DNA from: Marinobacterium_A aestuariivivens
GTDB taxonomy: Bacteria > Pseudomonadota > Gammaproteobacteria > Pseudomonadales > Balneatricaceae
Length of the DNA: 64,000 nt
Reading direction: 5' to 3'
Assembly (NCBI RefSeq): GCF_042661465.1
Contig: NZ_JBHSWE010000001.1
Location: 1,364,001 to 1,428,000, forward strand
Shown: in pieces, positions 46,582-54,699 of the stretch
How the letters are laid out: each line of letters starts with the position of its first letter
How positions within the stretch are numbered: the first letter of the stretch is position 1
The notes under the pieces: generated by a model
What the model was told of the DNA's origin: nothing
Seen by the model: only the letters and a program-made list of their open reading frames with translations
Database searches by the model: none
Program-made: the position numbers and the translations under genes

Positions 46582-47377
46582 CCCCCACTCCCTGTTCCCG
46601 GCGACGCTACTGCTGTGCAGCCTGCTGAGCCTGCCGGCTCAGGCTACCGAAAACGACACGGCCAAGGGGCGAGAGGTCGCGGTGGCTGTGGAGAACCGCG
46701 ACCTCGGCTACGCTGACACCGTCGCCGAGTTGACGATGATTCTGCGCAACAAAAATGGCGACGAGACCCGGCGCGAGCTCGAGATCAGCATGCTCGAGAA
46801 CCGCGACGGAGGCGACAAGTCGCTGATACGGTTCGATTTCCCCGCCGATATCCGGGGCACGGCTCTGCTCACGCACCCTCAGCCGGAGGATGCCGACGAG
46901 CAGTGGTTGTATCTGCCGGCCTACGCGCGTATCAAGCGCATCTCGTCGCGGAACAAAAGTGGCGCCTTCGTCGGCAGCGAATTCTCGTTCGAAGACCTGG
47001 CCGACAAGGAGGTTGACGACTTCAGCTACCTCTATATCGGTACCGAAGCCTGCGGCGACAGTGCCGGGACGTTTCCGTGCGATGTCATCGACCGCACTCC
47101 CGAGGACCGGCACTCCGCCTACAGCCGGCAGCGGGTCTGGGTCGACCGGGAGGCCCGACGCATCTTCCGCATCGACTACTACGACCGCAAGGACACACTG
47201 CTCAAGACCTTTGCCGCGCGTAATTTCCGGCTCTACGACGAGCGCTACTGGCGGCCGCTGGAAGTGGCGATGCGCAACCTGCAGACAGGCAACGAAACGA
47301 TCCTGAGCTACCGCAGCATCGACTTCGGCAACGGTCTTGCCGATTCCGACTTCCATCGCAACACCCTGCGGGACTGA
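46571..47377 (+). CDS. LolA-like outer membrane lipoprotein-sorting protein
   Basis: 268 residues with a signal peptide (LFPATLLLCSLLSLPAQA). The body matches the family often encoded next to MMPL pumps: LTMILRNKNGDETRRELEIS, LIRFDFPADIRGTALLTHPQ, WLYLPAYARIKRISSRNKSG and FVGSEFSFEDLAD. It has the half-barrel LolA-like fold and probably carries a hydrophobic ligand through the periplasm. It overlaps the pump gene by 11 nt and precedes an outer-membrane barrel gene by 6 nt, so the three form an inner-to-outer-membrane export chain (inference from order and families). Confidence 0.85.
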   Translation: MRTDPHSLFPATLLLCSLLSLPAQATENDTAKGREVAVAVENRDLGYADTVAELTMILRNKNGDETRRELEISMLENRDGGDKSLIRFDFPADIRGTALLTHPQPEDADEQWLYLPAYARIKRISSRNKSGAFVGSEFSFEDLADKEVDDFSYLYIGTEACGDSAGTFPCDVIDRTPEDRHSAYSRQRVWVDREARRIFRIDYYDRKDTLLKTFAARNFRLYDERYWRPLEVAMRNLQTGNETILSYRSIDFGNGLADSDFHRNTLRD

Positions 47378-47383
47378 GTCGCG

Positions 47384-48565
47384 ATGGCGTCATTCGATTC
47401 CCGGGCGCTGCTGAGTCTGTGGCTGCTGGGCGCGCAGGCCCTGGCCAACGGCGTCGTCGACAGCAGCTCGGTGGATATCGCCGCAACCGCCCGCGCCTTT
47501 GCGCACGAGGCGCCAGCGGCGATCGGCGAAAGCGATCGCTTTGCGCCGGGATTTCAGGCGGAGGCGGACGTCAGCGGCGATCTCGGCGGCACCGCTTACA
47601 AGCTGCGGCTGTTCGGCAACTGGGATGCACAGGACGAAGAGCGACGCTACGCCGATATCCGCCAGGCCAGCCTGCACTGGCGCCGGGACGGACTGTCGCT
47701 GGGTCTCGGCGTCGGCACCTTTTTCTGGGGCGTCTCCGAGACCCTCAACATCGTCAACGTGCTCAACCAGTCGGACCTGCGCCAGGCCGTCGACGGCAAG
47801 GACAAACTGGGCCAGAGCTTCGCCTCCGTCGGCCTTCGGCTCGGCAGCGGCGAATTGTCGCTGTACTACCTGCCGACCTTTCGCGAGCGCGAATTTCCGC
47901 AGCGCCCGTCGTTCGGGCTGCCGGTCTCGGACAGCGCCAGGTTCGAGACCTCCGCCAAGGGCGGCGATATTGCGCTGCGCGGCCTGTTTTACGTCGGCGA
48001 CCTCGAAGCCGGGCTTGGCTACTTCAACGGCATCCGCCGGGCACCGCTATTGATCCGGGACAGTCCGGTGGACACCGAGCTTAAGCCTTTCTACATCGAG
48101 ACCGAAAATCTGCTGCTGGATGCGCTCTACCTGGTCGGCGATACGATCCTGAAGCTGGAGGCCAAAACCGGCCGCGAACTGGACCAGGGCTTCTTCGCCG
48201 CCAACCTCGGTATCGAATATCCCGTCTATGCGCTCCCGGACGCGGTGCAGGACCTGTCGCTGATCGCCGAATACCTGATGGACGACCGGGACGAGCAGGC
48301 CGAAACGCTGGGGCAGAACGATCTCTTTGTCGGCCTCAAGACCACCTTTGGCGATATCGGCAGCAGCCAGTTCCGCGGCGTCATCAGTTACGACTTCGAA
48401 AGCGGTGCCAACTATGCGGATCTGAGCCTGAAGCACCGCCTCAACGACTGGTTCCGCATCGAGACCCGGGCGCTGCTGTTCCTCAATGCCGGTCCCGGGG
48501 ATACCGCGCTGTACCCGGTCCGTGACGAGGATTTCATCGAACTGAAGTTGCACTATTCGTTTTGA
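47384..48565 (+). CDS. Outer-membrane beta-barrel protein
   Basis: 393 residues with a short signal-like N-terminus (ALLSLWLLGAQALA) and regular amphipathic strands of 8-10 residues (YKLRLFGNWDAQ, GLSLGLGVGTFFWG, GELSLYYLPTF, ADLSLKHRLNDWFRIETRAL). It ends FIELKLHYSF, with the terminal Phe recognised by the Bam complex. It resembles the DUF1302-type barrels that accompany MMPL/LolA-like pairs. A transport or tethering role for the pathway product is likely. No plug or TonB box is visible. Confidence 0.8.
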   Translation: MASFDSRALLSLWLLGAQALANGVVDSSSVDIAATARAFAHEAPAAIGESDRFAPGFQAEADVSGDLGGTAYKLRLFGNWDAQDEERRYADIRQASLHWRRDGLSLGLGVGTFFWGVSETLNIVNVLNQSDLRQAVDGKDKLGQSFASVGLRLGSGELSLYYLPTFREREFPQRPSFGLPVSDSARFETSAKGGDIALRGLFYVGDLEAGLGYFNGIRRAPLLIRDSPVDTELKPFYIETENLLLDALYLVGDTILKLEAKTGRELDQGFFAANLGIEYPVYALPDAVQDLSLIAEYLMDDRDEQAETLGQNDLFVGLKTTFGDIGSSQFRGVISYDFESGANYADLSLKHRLNDWFRIETRALLFLNAGPGDTALYPVRDEDFIELKLHYSF

Positions 48566-48574
48566 GGCGGTCTG

Positions 48575-49363
48575 ATGGATCCCCGGAATCGCGACAATAT
48601 CAGCATCTGGTTCGCCAACACCGGGCAATTCGCATCGCTGCTGGCGCGACGACCTGCTGCGGTGTTCGCCTGCATCAGCAGGGCGGAACGCGCGCGCTAC
48701 GAAGCGACGGTCAGCCGGCGGGCCCGGCTGCAGTTTCTGCTCGGGCGCTATCTGCTGCGCCATGCCCTCTGTGCTCAATCCGGCAATACCCGCCTGCCGG
48801 CCCACTGGAAGATCATCGCCGACCGCCATGGCAAGCCGGGCCTGTGTCGCCGCACCACTGGAACGATGGCCTTCAATATCGCTCACAGCGGCGACCTGGT
48901 CGCCGTCGCGTTCGCGCAGGGCCTGGAGCCGGGCCTCGATATCGAGCCCATCGCCGCGTCGGGGCGCTTCAGCGCCAGGCAGTTGCTGAGCGACGCCCAG
49001 CACCGGCATCTGACCGGGTTCGCGCGGGCGCGCCGGGAGGCGCTGCTGGCGCAGGTCTGGTGTATCAAGGAGGCCGCCGCCAAGGCCTACGGCCTCGGCC
49101 TGCGACTGCCCTTTCGCACGCTTGATTTCGCACTGGCGTCGCTCGATGACCGGAGCCTGTCAGTCTGGCAGGAGGGCAGCAGAGACGGACATGACGGCTT
49201 CCGGTTTCGCCTGCTCGAACTCGGGGAGCGCTACCGCCTGTGCCTGGCCTACGTGTCATCAGGGCAACATCCTGTCGCGTCCCCCGGGGTTTCGCTGTAC
49301 GCTTTTACGCCGCCGGATACGACAGGGCCCGGCCTGGGTGCTGCATTGGCGACACAGCTGTGA
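48575..49363 (+). CDS. 4'-phosphopantetheinyl transferase (Sfp type)
   Basis: 262 residues with the two Sfp signatures: FNIAHSGDLVAVAFAQGLEP followed by GLDIEPI (Mg-binding GxDxE), and WCIKEAAAKAYGLGL (W-x2-KEAxxKxxG). It converts apo- to holo-carrier protein; the target is presumably the carrier at 42898-43170. ATG at 48575 after GAGGCGGTCTG. The C-terminal 40 residues (SSGQHPVASPGVSLYAFTPP) extend past the usual domain and look unstructured. Presence of a dedicated PPTase supports the view that the operon is a self-contained pathway. Confidence 0.92.
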   Translation: MDPRNRDNISIWFANTGQFASLLARRPAAVFACISRAERARYEATVSRRARLQFLLGRYLLRHALCAQSGNTRLPAHWKIIADRHGKPGLCRRTTGTMAFNIAHSGDLVAVAFAQGLEPGLDIEPIAASGRFSARQLLSDAQHRHLTGFARARREALLAQVWCIKEAAAKAYGLGLRLPFRTLDFALASLDDRSLSVWQEGSRDGHDGFRFRLLELGERYRLCLAYVSSGQHPVASPGVSLYAFTPPDTTGPGLGAALATQL

Positions 49364-49424
49364 TATTCAGGCCTATCAAGATTATCGGGGCCGATAGACC
49401 GCAGCCTCACCACGACAGGAACGG

Positions 49425-50111
49425 ATGATGGACGTTTTCGAATACATCAAAGAGAAAGAAAGGTCATTCAGGACCCGTCTCAACAGCCTTGATATCAAAA
49501 ACACATCCGACGCGCATTTGCGACAGCTGTCCTACTTCATCAGCCACTCGCTGAACAACACCCTGAACAACTCCTGGGTTTCGAGAATCCATCTGTTTTT
49601 CGACCCCGCCAGCGAAGATCGGGATCTGCAAGGCGTCAAGAACCTGAAGGTGATCGAGTTCTACCGCGACTGGCAGGAGAGTATCGGCAAGGAGGTGTTC
49701 GCCGGTGAGTGGATGACCATCGACCAGCCCCGGATCGATCGCTTCGCCGAGGTGACCGGGGACCGTCAGTGGATTCATACCGACCCCGAGCGGGCCCGCA
49801 GCGAATCACCGTTCGGCGGCACCATCGCCCACGGTTTCCTGATCCTGTCACTGCTTCCGGAACTCACCGATACGGTCAACCCGGAAAGGCCGCCCTACCC
49901 GGAAGCCCGCATGGTCGTCAATTGCGGCCTCGACCAGGTGCGCTTTCCGCATCCGGTGAAGAGCGGCAGCCGCATTCGCGCCCGCACCACGCTGAAATCC
50001 CTGGCGCCCTCGAAACGCAGTGTCGAAATGGTCAACCAGATCAAGGTCGAGGTCGAAGGCTCCGGTCGCATCGTCTGCGTCGCCGACACTGTTTTGAAGC
50101 TGTATTTTTGA
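49425..50111 (+). CDS. MaoC-like dehydratase/hydratase
   Basis: 228 residues. An N-terminal extension of about 75 residues precedes a hot-dog domain with the MaoC motif RFAEVTGDRQWIHTDPERAR and FGGTIAHGFLILSLLPEL, containing the catalytic Asp/His pair. Such enzymes hydrate trans-2-enoyl or dehydrate 3-hydroxyacyl thioesters, on CoA or a carrier. It is last in the operon, 61 nt after the PPTase, and would allow the acyl chain to carry an unsaturation or hydroxyl. The extension (SHSLNNTLNNSWVSRIHLFF) has no family I recognise. Two adjacent ATGs at 49425 and 49428 are equally good. Confidence 0.88.
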   Translation: MMDVFEYIKEKERSFRTRLNSLDIKNTSDAHLRQLSYFISHSLNNTLNNSWVSRIHLFFDPASEDRDLQGVKNLKVIEFYRDWQESIGKEVFAGEWMTIDQPRIDRFAEVTGDRQWIHTDPERARSESPFGGTIAHGFLILSLLPELTDTVNPERPPYPEARMVVNCGLDQVRFPHPVKSGSRIRARTTLKSLAPSKRSVEMVNQIKVEVEGSGRIVCVADTVLKLYF

Positions 50112-50153
50112 GTGACGTGTTAGGCGTCACCTGTAACGCGTAACGCGTCACCA
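50112..50153. repeat. 7-nt periodic array directly after the maoC stop
   Basis: Six heptamers (GTGACGT, GTTAGGC, GTCACCT, GTAACGC, GTAACGC, GTCACCA) fill the 42 nt that follow the stop codon. The gbcB array has the same length and position relative to its gene. Confidence 0.8.
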
Positions 50154-50183
50154 AATAAACCCTACTCCTGTACATCCATGTAC

Positions 50184-50345
50184 AAAAAAACCGGGCATTG
50201 AGCCCGGTAAAAGAAGCCGTGATGGGGAGGTATGAATCCGTCTGAAAGATCATACCCAAAGACAAGACTGCCAGGATTCGGGTAACCACGCGGTTTCTAG
50301 CAAACCCGCAGTTTCAGACACCTTTCGTTATCGGAAAGGCCGGCA
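50184..50345 (-). ncRNA. Candidate small RNA ending in an orphan terminator
   Basis: On the minus strand ACCGGGCTCAATGCCCGG followed by seven T residues (50184-50210) is a good terminator, yet no minus-strand gene lies between it and the etfB terminator at 50587. Upstream, 50320-50340 folds as CCTTTC-CGATAAC-GAAAGG. A short noncoding transcript is the simplest reading. It could instead be a back-up terminator. No promoter identified; bases 50346-50586 show nothing else. Confidence 0.3.
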
Positions 50346-50586
50346 GACATCAACGCTTCGGGAGATTGCGGAAAACGGTGCTGATCTCCGGTCTGGACAC
50401 CCTGTGCGTCGAATGCAGGTGTAGAATACCCCGCCGCCCTTACCTCGAATTGCTTGTATTCGTCGCCCGGTATTCTTTTTACGACAGGGCGGATACTCGT
50501 TGTAAAAAATGGCGAATCTACGGCAGGCAATGACCCCGTAGGGTGCCGGTGAATGAAATGAACCGCACCATTGCCCAAACGCCCCG

Positions 50587-50621
50587 AAAAAAGAGCCAGG
50601 GCGCAAACCCTGGCTCTTCTG
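50587..50621 (-). terminator. Rho-independent terminator of the dgc-etf operon
   Basis: On the minus strand AGAGCCAGGG-TTTGCG-CCCTGGCTCT followed by TTTTTT, 40 nt past the etfB stop. Confidence 0.92.
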
Positions 50622-50623
50622 TC

Positions 50624-50658
50624 TTGTCACGCGTAACCCGTCATGCGCCACCTGCCAC
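50624..50658. repeat. 7-nt periodic array after etfB
   Basis: Five heptamers (TTGTCAC, GCGTAAC, CCGTCAT, GCGCCAC, CTGCCAC) lie between the terminator and the etfB stop codon, ending 2 nt from the stop. Confidence 0.7.
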
Positions 50659-50660
50659 CT

Positions 50661-51437
50661 TTACCGCAGCACGCCCTCTTCGAGCAGCAGATCGAAGATC
50701 GCCTGAGCCTGCTCGCGCGGCGGCTGATCCTTGATCACGCGACCGCCGTCGCCCTGGGACTTGGCCGTGGCCGCCTTGAAACGCTCGGCCGCGGTCTTGG
50801 CCTTGACCACCTTGAGACGCTTGGGCCGCTTGCGTGCCGGCGCTTCCTCGAAGGATGCGCGCACCTCGTCTGCGGTCTCCACCCAGGGCAGATTTTCGAG
50901 CTCGGCGCGCCGGCCCGGACCGTAGGCGCTCTGGCGCGGTTCCGCGGCGGCATTGTCGACGCTGGCAACGAACGGCAACCGTACCTTGATCGCTCGACGC
51001 TGGCCGCGCGGCAGCGCCTGCAGGATCTCGGCTTCGCCGTTTTCGATCCTGGCGATATCGGCAATGCGCGTGACCAGCGGCCAGCCGAGCTTCTCGGCCA
51101 GCAGATAGGGCGTCATGCCGGACGATTCCCCGCTTTCGGCGCGAACGCCGGTCAGCACGATATCCGGCTGATGTTCGCTGAGGTAGTCACCCAGCGCGAG
51201 CGAGGCATCGGCGCTGGCCGACTGCTGCAGCACACGCATCTGCTTCAGCCCCATACCGGCATAGCTGCGAAGGGATTCCTCGGCGACGTCGCCGGCGTGC
51301 AGCACCTGCACTTTTTCGCCGCACAGACGCAGGCCCAGCTCGACAGCGCGGGCGTCCTGTTCGGCGCGGCGGGCGCGACCGGACTTCGGATGCTGGCCCA
51401 CCGAGACCAGTGCGACAATCTTGAAATCAGGCTGCAT
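50661..51437 (-). CDS. etfB: Electron transfer flavoprotein beta subunit (dimethylglycine pathway)
   Basis: 258 residues starting MQPDFKIVALVSVGQHPKSG. The ETF fold is visible: RRAEQDARAVELGLRLCGEK, PDIVLTGVRAESGESSGMTP, LAEKLGWPLVTRIADIA and the long C-terminal arm AERFKAATAKSQGDGGRV. With EtfA it carries electrons from dimethylglycine dehydrogenase toward the quinone pool. This pair belongs to the dgc operon and matches PA5401 in position. In the raw frame it seems fused to etfA, but one missing G before the etfA stop explains that; the overlap ATG...TGA is the normal arrangement. Confidence 0.88.
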   Translation of the reverse strand: MQPDFKIVALVSVGQHPKSGRARRAEQDARAVELGLRLCGEKVQVLHAGDVAEESLRSYAGMGLKQMRVLQQSASADASLALGDYLSEHQPDIVLTGVRAESGESSGMTPYLLAEKLGWPLVTRIADIARIENGEAEILQALPRGQRRAIKVRLPFVASVDNAAAEPRQSAYGPGRRAELENLPWVETADEVRASFEEAPARKRPKRLKVVKAKTAAERFKAATAKSQGDGGRVIKDQPPREQAQAIFDLLLEEGVLR

Positions 51438-52660
51438 TTTCGGCTCCCCCTGACGGTAATCGCGGGCCATCTCGATCAGCTGCGCCAGCACCTGCTGGCT
51501 GTCACCGATGATACTGAGGTCCGCGCGCTTGACCATATCGCAACCGGCATCGGTGTTGATCGCCACGACCTTGTCGCACTCCCCGATACCCTGCAGGTGC
51601 TGGACGGCACCGGAGATACCGACGGCAACGTAAACCCGGGCGGTAACCCGGTGCCGGTGGCACCGACCTGACGGAAACGCGGCATGAAACCGTCGTCCAC
51701 CGCCACGCGGCTGGCACCCTCGGTGGCGCCGAGCAGCTCGGCCGCCTGATGGAACTGGTCCCAGTCGCGGATACCGTTGCCCGCCGACAGGATGAATTCC
51801 GCCTCGGCCAGCGATACCGAATTTGGATCGACAGCCACCTGCCCGCAATCCTTGATGCGGGCGAGGATGCGTGGCGCCTGCTCCAGCTCGACGGCCAGCG
51901 CTTCGTGGCGGGTTTCGTCGATCTGATCGGCACACTCCTCGGCCAGCAGCAGCAGGCGCGGCGTGGCCCGGGTGATATCCTGGAGCCCACCGCTGCCACG
52001 GCAGACGCTGCGCTCGGTATCGACCTGCCAGGCCTGGGTAGCCGGACGCTCGCCCAGGCGGGCCGCCAGACGGCAGCCCAGTTCGTTGCCGCCGTTGATG
52101 CTGTCCGGGAACAGCCAGTAACGCGGCTTGAACTGCCTGTCGACCTCGACCAGTGCAGCCATGCGCTGCTCAGGACAGTAGCCTTCGAAGTCCTGGTCGC
52201 CCAGATGCAGCAGGCGGTCGACGCCTGCCTTGCCGAAGCTCTCTTCCTTGTGCTCGCCGAAGACCACGGCCAGTACGGCACCGTTACCGTCGCAGCCTTT
52301 CACCAGCTTGTGCGCCTGGCCCAGCACGTCCTTGTCGTGACCGGTCAGGCGTCCGCCGACCATATCGAGCACCGCCACGACATAAAAGTCGGGGTTCTCG
52401 ACAGCATGCAGCGGCAGCTCCACCTGCTGAGCGCTCTTGGCTCCGCGACGGATGCCGACGGCGGCGCTGTTGCCGCCCATACGGTCGATGCGCTTGATGC
52501 CGTTGGGGCCGATGAAACCGACGACGTGGGGATTCTTGCGAATCAGCCCGGACGGACCGCGGGTTTCGGCGACGGGCGCCACCATCTCGGCGTGCAGCGG
52601 ATGCAGGCGGTTGCGTGCGATCCACTCGACGCGAGGATCTCTGCGGATAATATCGCTCAT
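51427..52660 (-). CDS. etfA: Electron transfer flavoprotein alpha subunit (dimethylglycine pathway)
   Basis: About 411 residues. The N-terminal 100 residues form a specific extension (RVEWIARNRLHPLHAEMVAP, NPHVVGFIGPNGIKRIDRMG) found in EtfA of dgc operons. The FAD domain follows, with ISGAVQHLQGIGECDKVVAI and VKRADLSIIGDSQQVLAQLI. Two breaks: near 51647 (one G restores VTARVYVAVGISG) and near 51447, where one G gives YRQGGAENAA and a stop at 51427-51429. The start overlaps the dgcB stop (TGATG). It accepts electrons from the DgcA/DgcB complex together with EtfB. Confidence 0.9.
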
Positions 52661-54607
52661 CAGGCTACCTCCACGGCCAGTTCGTCACGGCGCCGAGTCC
52701 CGGCCGACGGGTTGTCGTCGGCTTCGACCAGCACAGCCGCCGCCAGCTCGGCAATGTCCTTGACCTCGGGGCGCGGCTCGACAACACCTTCAAGCATCGC
52801 GGTACATTGCTGACAGCCCACGGCGACCAGCTCGGCGCCGGTGGCGCGGGCATCTTCCATGCGCATGTCGGCGATACGGCGCTCGCCCGGGATATCGGTG
52901 ATCGGCGCGCCGCCACCACCGCCGCAACAGCGGGAACGGAAGCCCGAACGCTCCATCTCGGCCAGCTGAATGCCCATGGCCGCCAGCAGCTCGCGCGGCG
53001 AATCGTATTCACCATTGTAGCGGCCCAGATAGCAGGGGTCGTGATAGGTCACGGTACCGCCCTTGTGGGCTCCGACCCGAATGCGACCCTCTTTCACCAG
53101 CTCATTGATAAAGGTGGTGTGGTGCAGCACCTCGTAATCCCCGCCGAAGTCCTTGTACTCGTTTTTCAGCACATGGAAGGCGTGGGGATCGGTGGTGACG
53201 ATGCGCTTGAAGCGGTACTTGTTCATGACCGCGATGTTGCGCTTGGCCAGGCTCTGGAAAGTGGCGTCATCGCCCAGACGACGGGCCACGTCGCCGGAGT
53301 CGCGCTCCTCGTCACCCAGCACCGCGAAGTCGACGTTCGCCGCCTTCATCAGCTTGACGAAGGCCCGCAGGATGCGCTGGCTGCGCATGTCGAAGGCGCC
53401 GTCGGAGACCCAGAACAGGACCTCGGCCTCTTTCACCTCGGACATGACCTTGAGGTTCTGGTCGGCGGCCCAGTTCATGCGGCTGTCCGGCGCGAACCCG
53501 CTGGGGTTGTCGGTGGCGATCAGGTTGTCCAGCACCTCGGCACCCTTGCCCGGTGTATTGCCTTTTTCCAGCGTCAGGAAGCGGCGCATGTCGACAATGG
53601 CATCGACGTGCTCGATCATCATCGGACACTCTTCGACGCAGGCGCGACAGGTGGTGCAGGACCAGAGCGTATCGGGGCTCACCAGGCCTTCGGTGATGGT
53701 CGAGTCCGGGCCGCCCTGGCGTTGCCCAGTTCGATACCCGGATAGGGGCTGCCGGCGAACTTGGCGTCGGTGCCGCCCGCCAGGCCGATGACCATATCCT
53801 GGATCAGTTTTTTCGGGTTCAGCGGCTGACCGGCGGCAAAGGCCGGGCACATCGCTTCGCACTTGCCGCACTGGACGCAGGCATCGAAGCCCAGCAGCTG
53901 GTTCCATTTGAAATCGGTCGGCTTCTGCACGCCCAGAACCGGCGCTTCCAGATCGACCGGCTTCAGACCGGTGGAGCGGCCGCCACCGAAACGCTCGGGA
54001 CGGCGGTGGAATGCCAGTGCAGCGCGCCGGCGAAGGCGTGCTTCATCGGGCCGCCCCAGGTCATGCCGAAGACCATCTCGCCGAGACCCCAGACGACACC
54101 GGCGGCCAGGATCAGGGCCAGCAGCCAGCCACCGAAGCCTTCCGGCAGAATGCCGGCGGCCGGCAGCGTCACCAGGAAGAAGGTGGCCGAGAAGACCAGC
54201 AGGCTCTTCGGCAGGCGCATCCAGGGGCCTTTCGACAGCCGCGACGGCGGGTTCTGACGGCGCCGGTAGACGAAAATGGCACCGGTGAACATCAGCACGG
54301 AGGCGCCCAGCAGCGCCCAGGCCAGCAACTTGCTTTCGATGCCGAACAGGTGCACCAGCAGGATCAGTGCCAGCGACAGCACGAAGCCGCCCGCCGTTGC
54401 CACATGGGTATTGGACATGTACTTGTCGCGTTCGACCACATGGTGCAGATCCACCAGGTAGCGGCGCGGCATTGCAATCAGTCCGCCGATGACGCTCACC
54501 GGCGAAGCCTGGCCGGCGCGCCACAGGCTGACGCGACGGATAGCCCCGACCAGCGCCAGCGCCAGCACGGACAGAAGCAGAACGGGAAGTAACCAGTCGA
54601 GGATCAT
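52660..54607 (-). CDS. dgcB: Dimethylglycine catabolism Fe-S membrane protein DgcB
   Basis: About 649 residues. The N-terminal third has several helices (WLLPVLLLSVLALALVGAI; GGFVLSLALILLVHLFGIE; LLVFSATFFLVTLPAAGILP). Two [4Fe-4S] motifs follow, FDACVQCGKCEAMCPAFA and CTTCRACVEECPMM, then two CCG-type domains (DPCYLGRYNGEYDSPRELLA, FRSRCCGGGGGAPITDIPGE, VGCQQCTAMLEGVV). This is the heterodisulfide-reductase-like partner of DgcA that passes electrons to EtfAB or quinone. Breaks near 54018 and 53717 are each repaired by one base (ALHLAFHRRPERFGG; NARGGPDSTITEG). ATG at 54607 after GAGAGGGCAAACC. Confidence 0.92.
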
Positions 54608-54699
54608 GGTTTGCCCTCTCAAAAACGGAAGGCTGCTGCCGCGCAGCAGCCTTCGGTCAGGCCAGGAAGTAGTCCTCTCAGTTTCGCTTCAAAGCGAAA

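Noticed and set aside
50661..51935. Apparent fused EtfA-EtfB protein of 424 codons
   Set aside because: One missing G before the etfA stop removes the stop and joins the frames. With the base restored, both proteins have normal ends and overlap by 11 nt.
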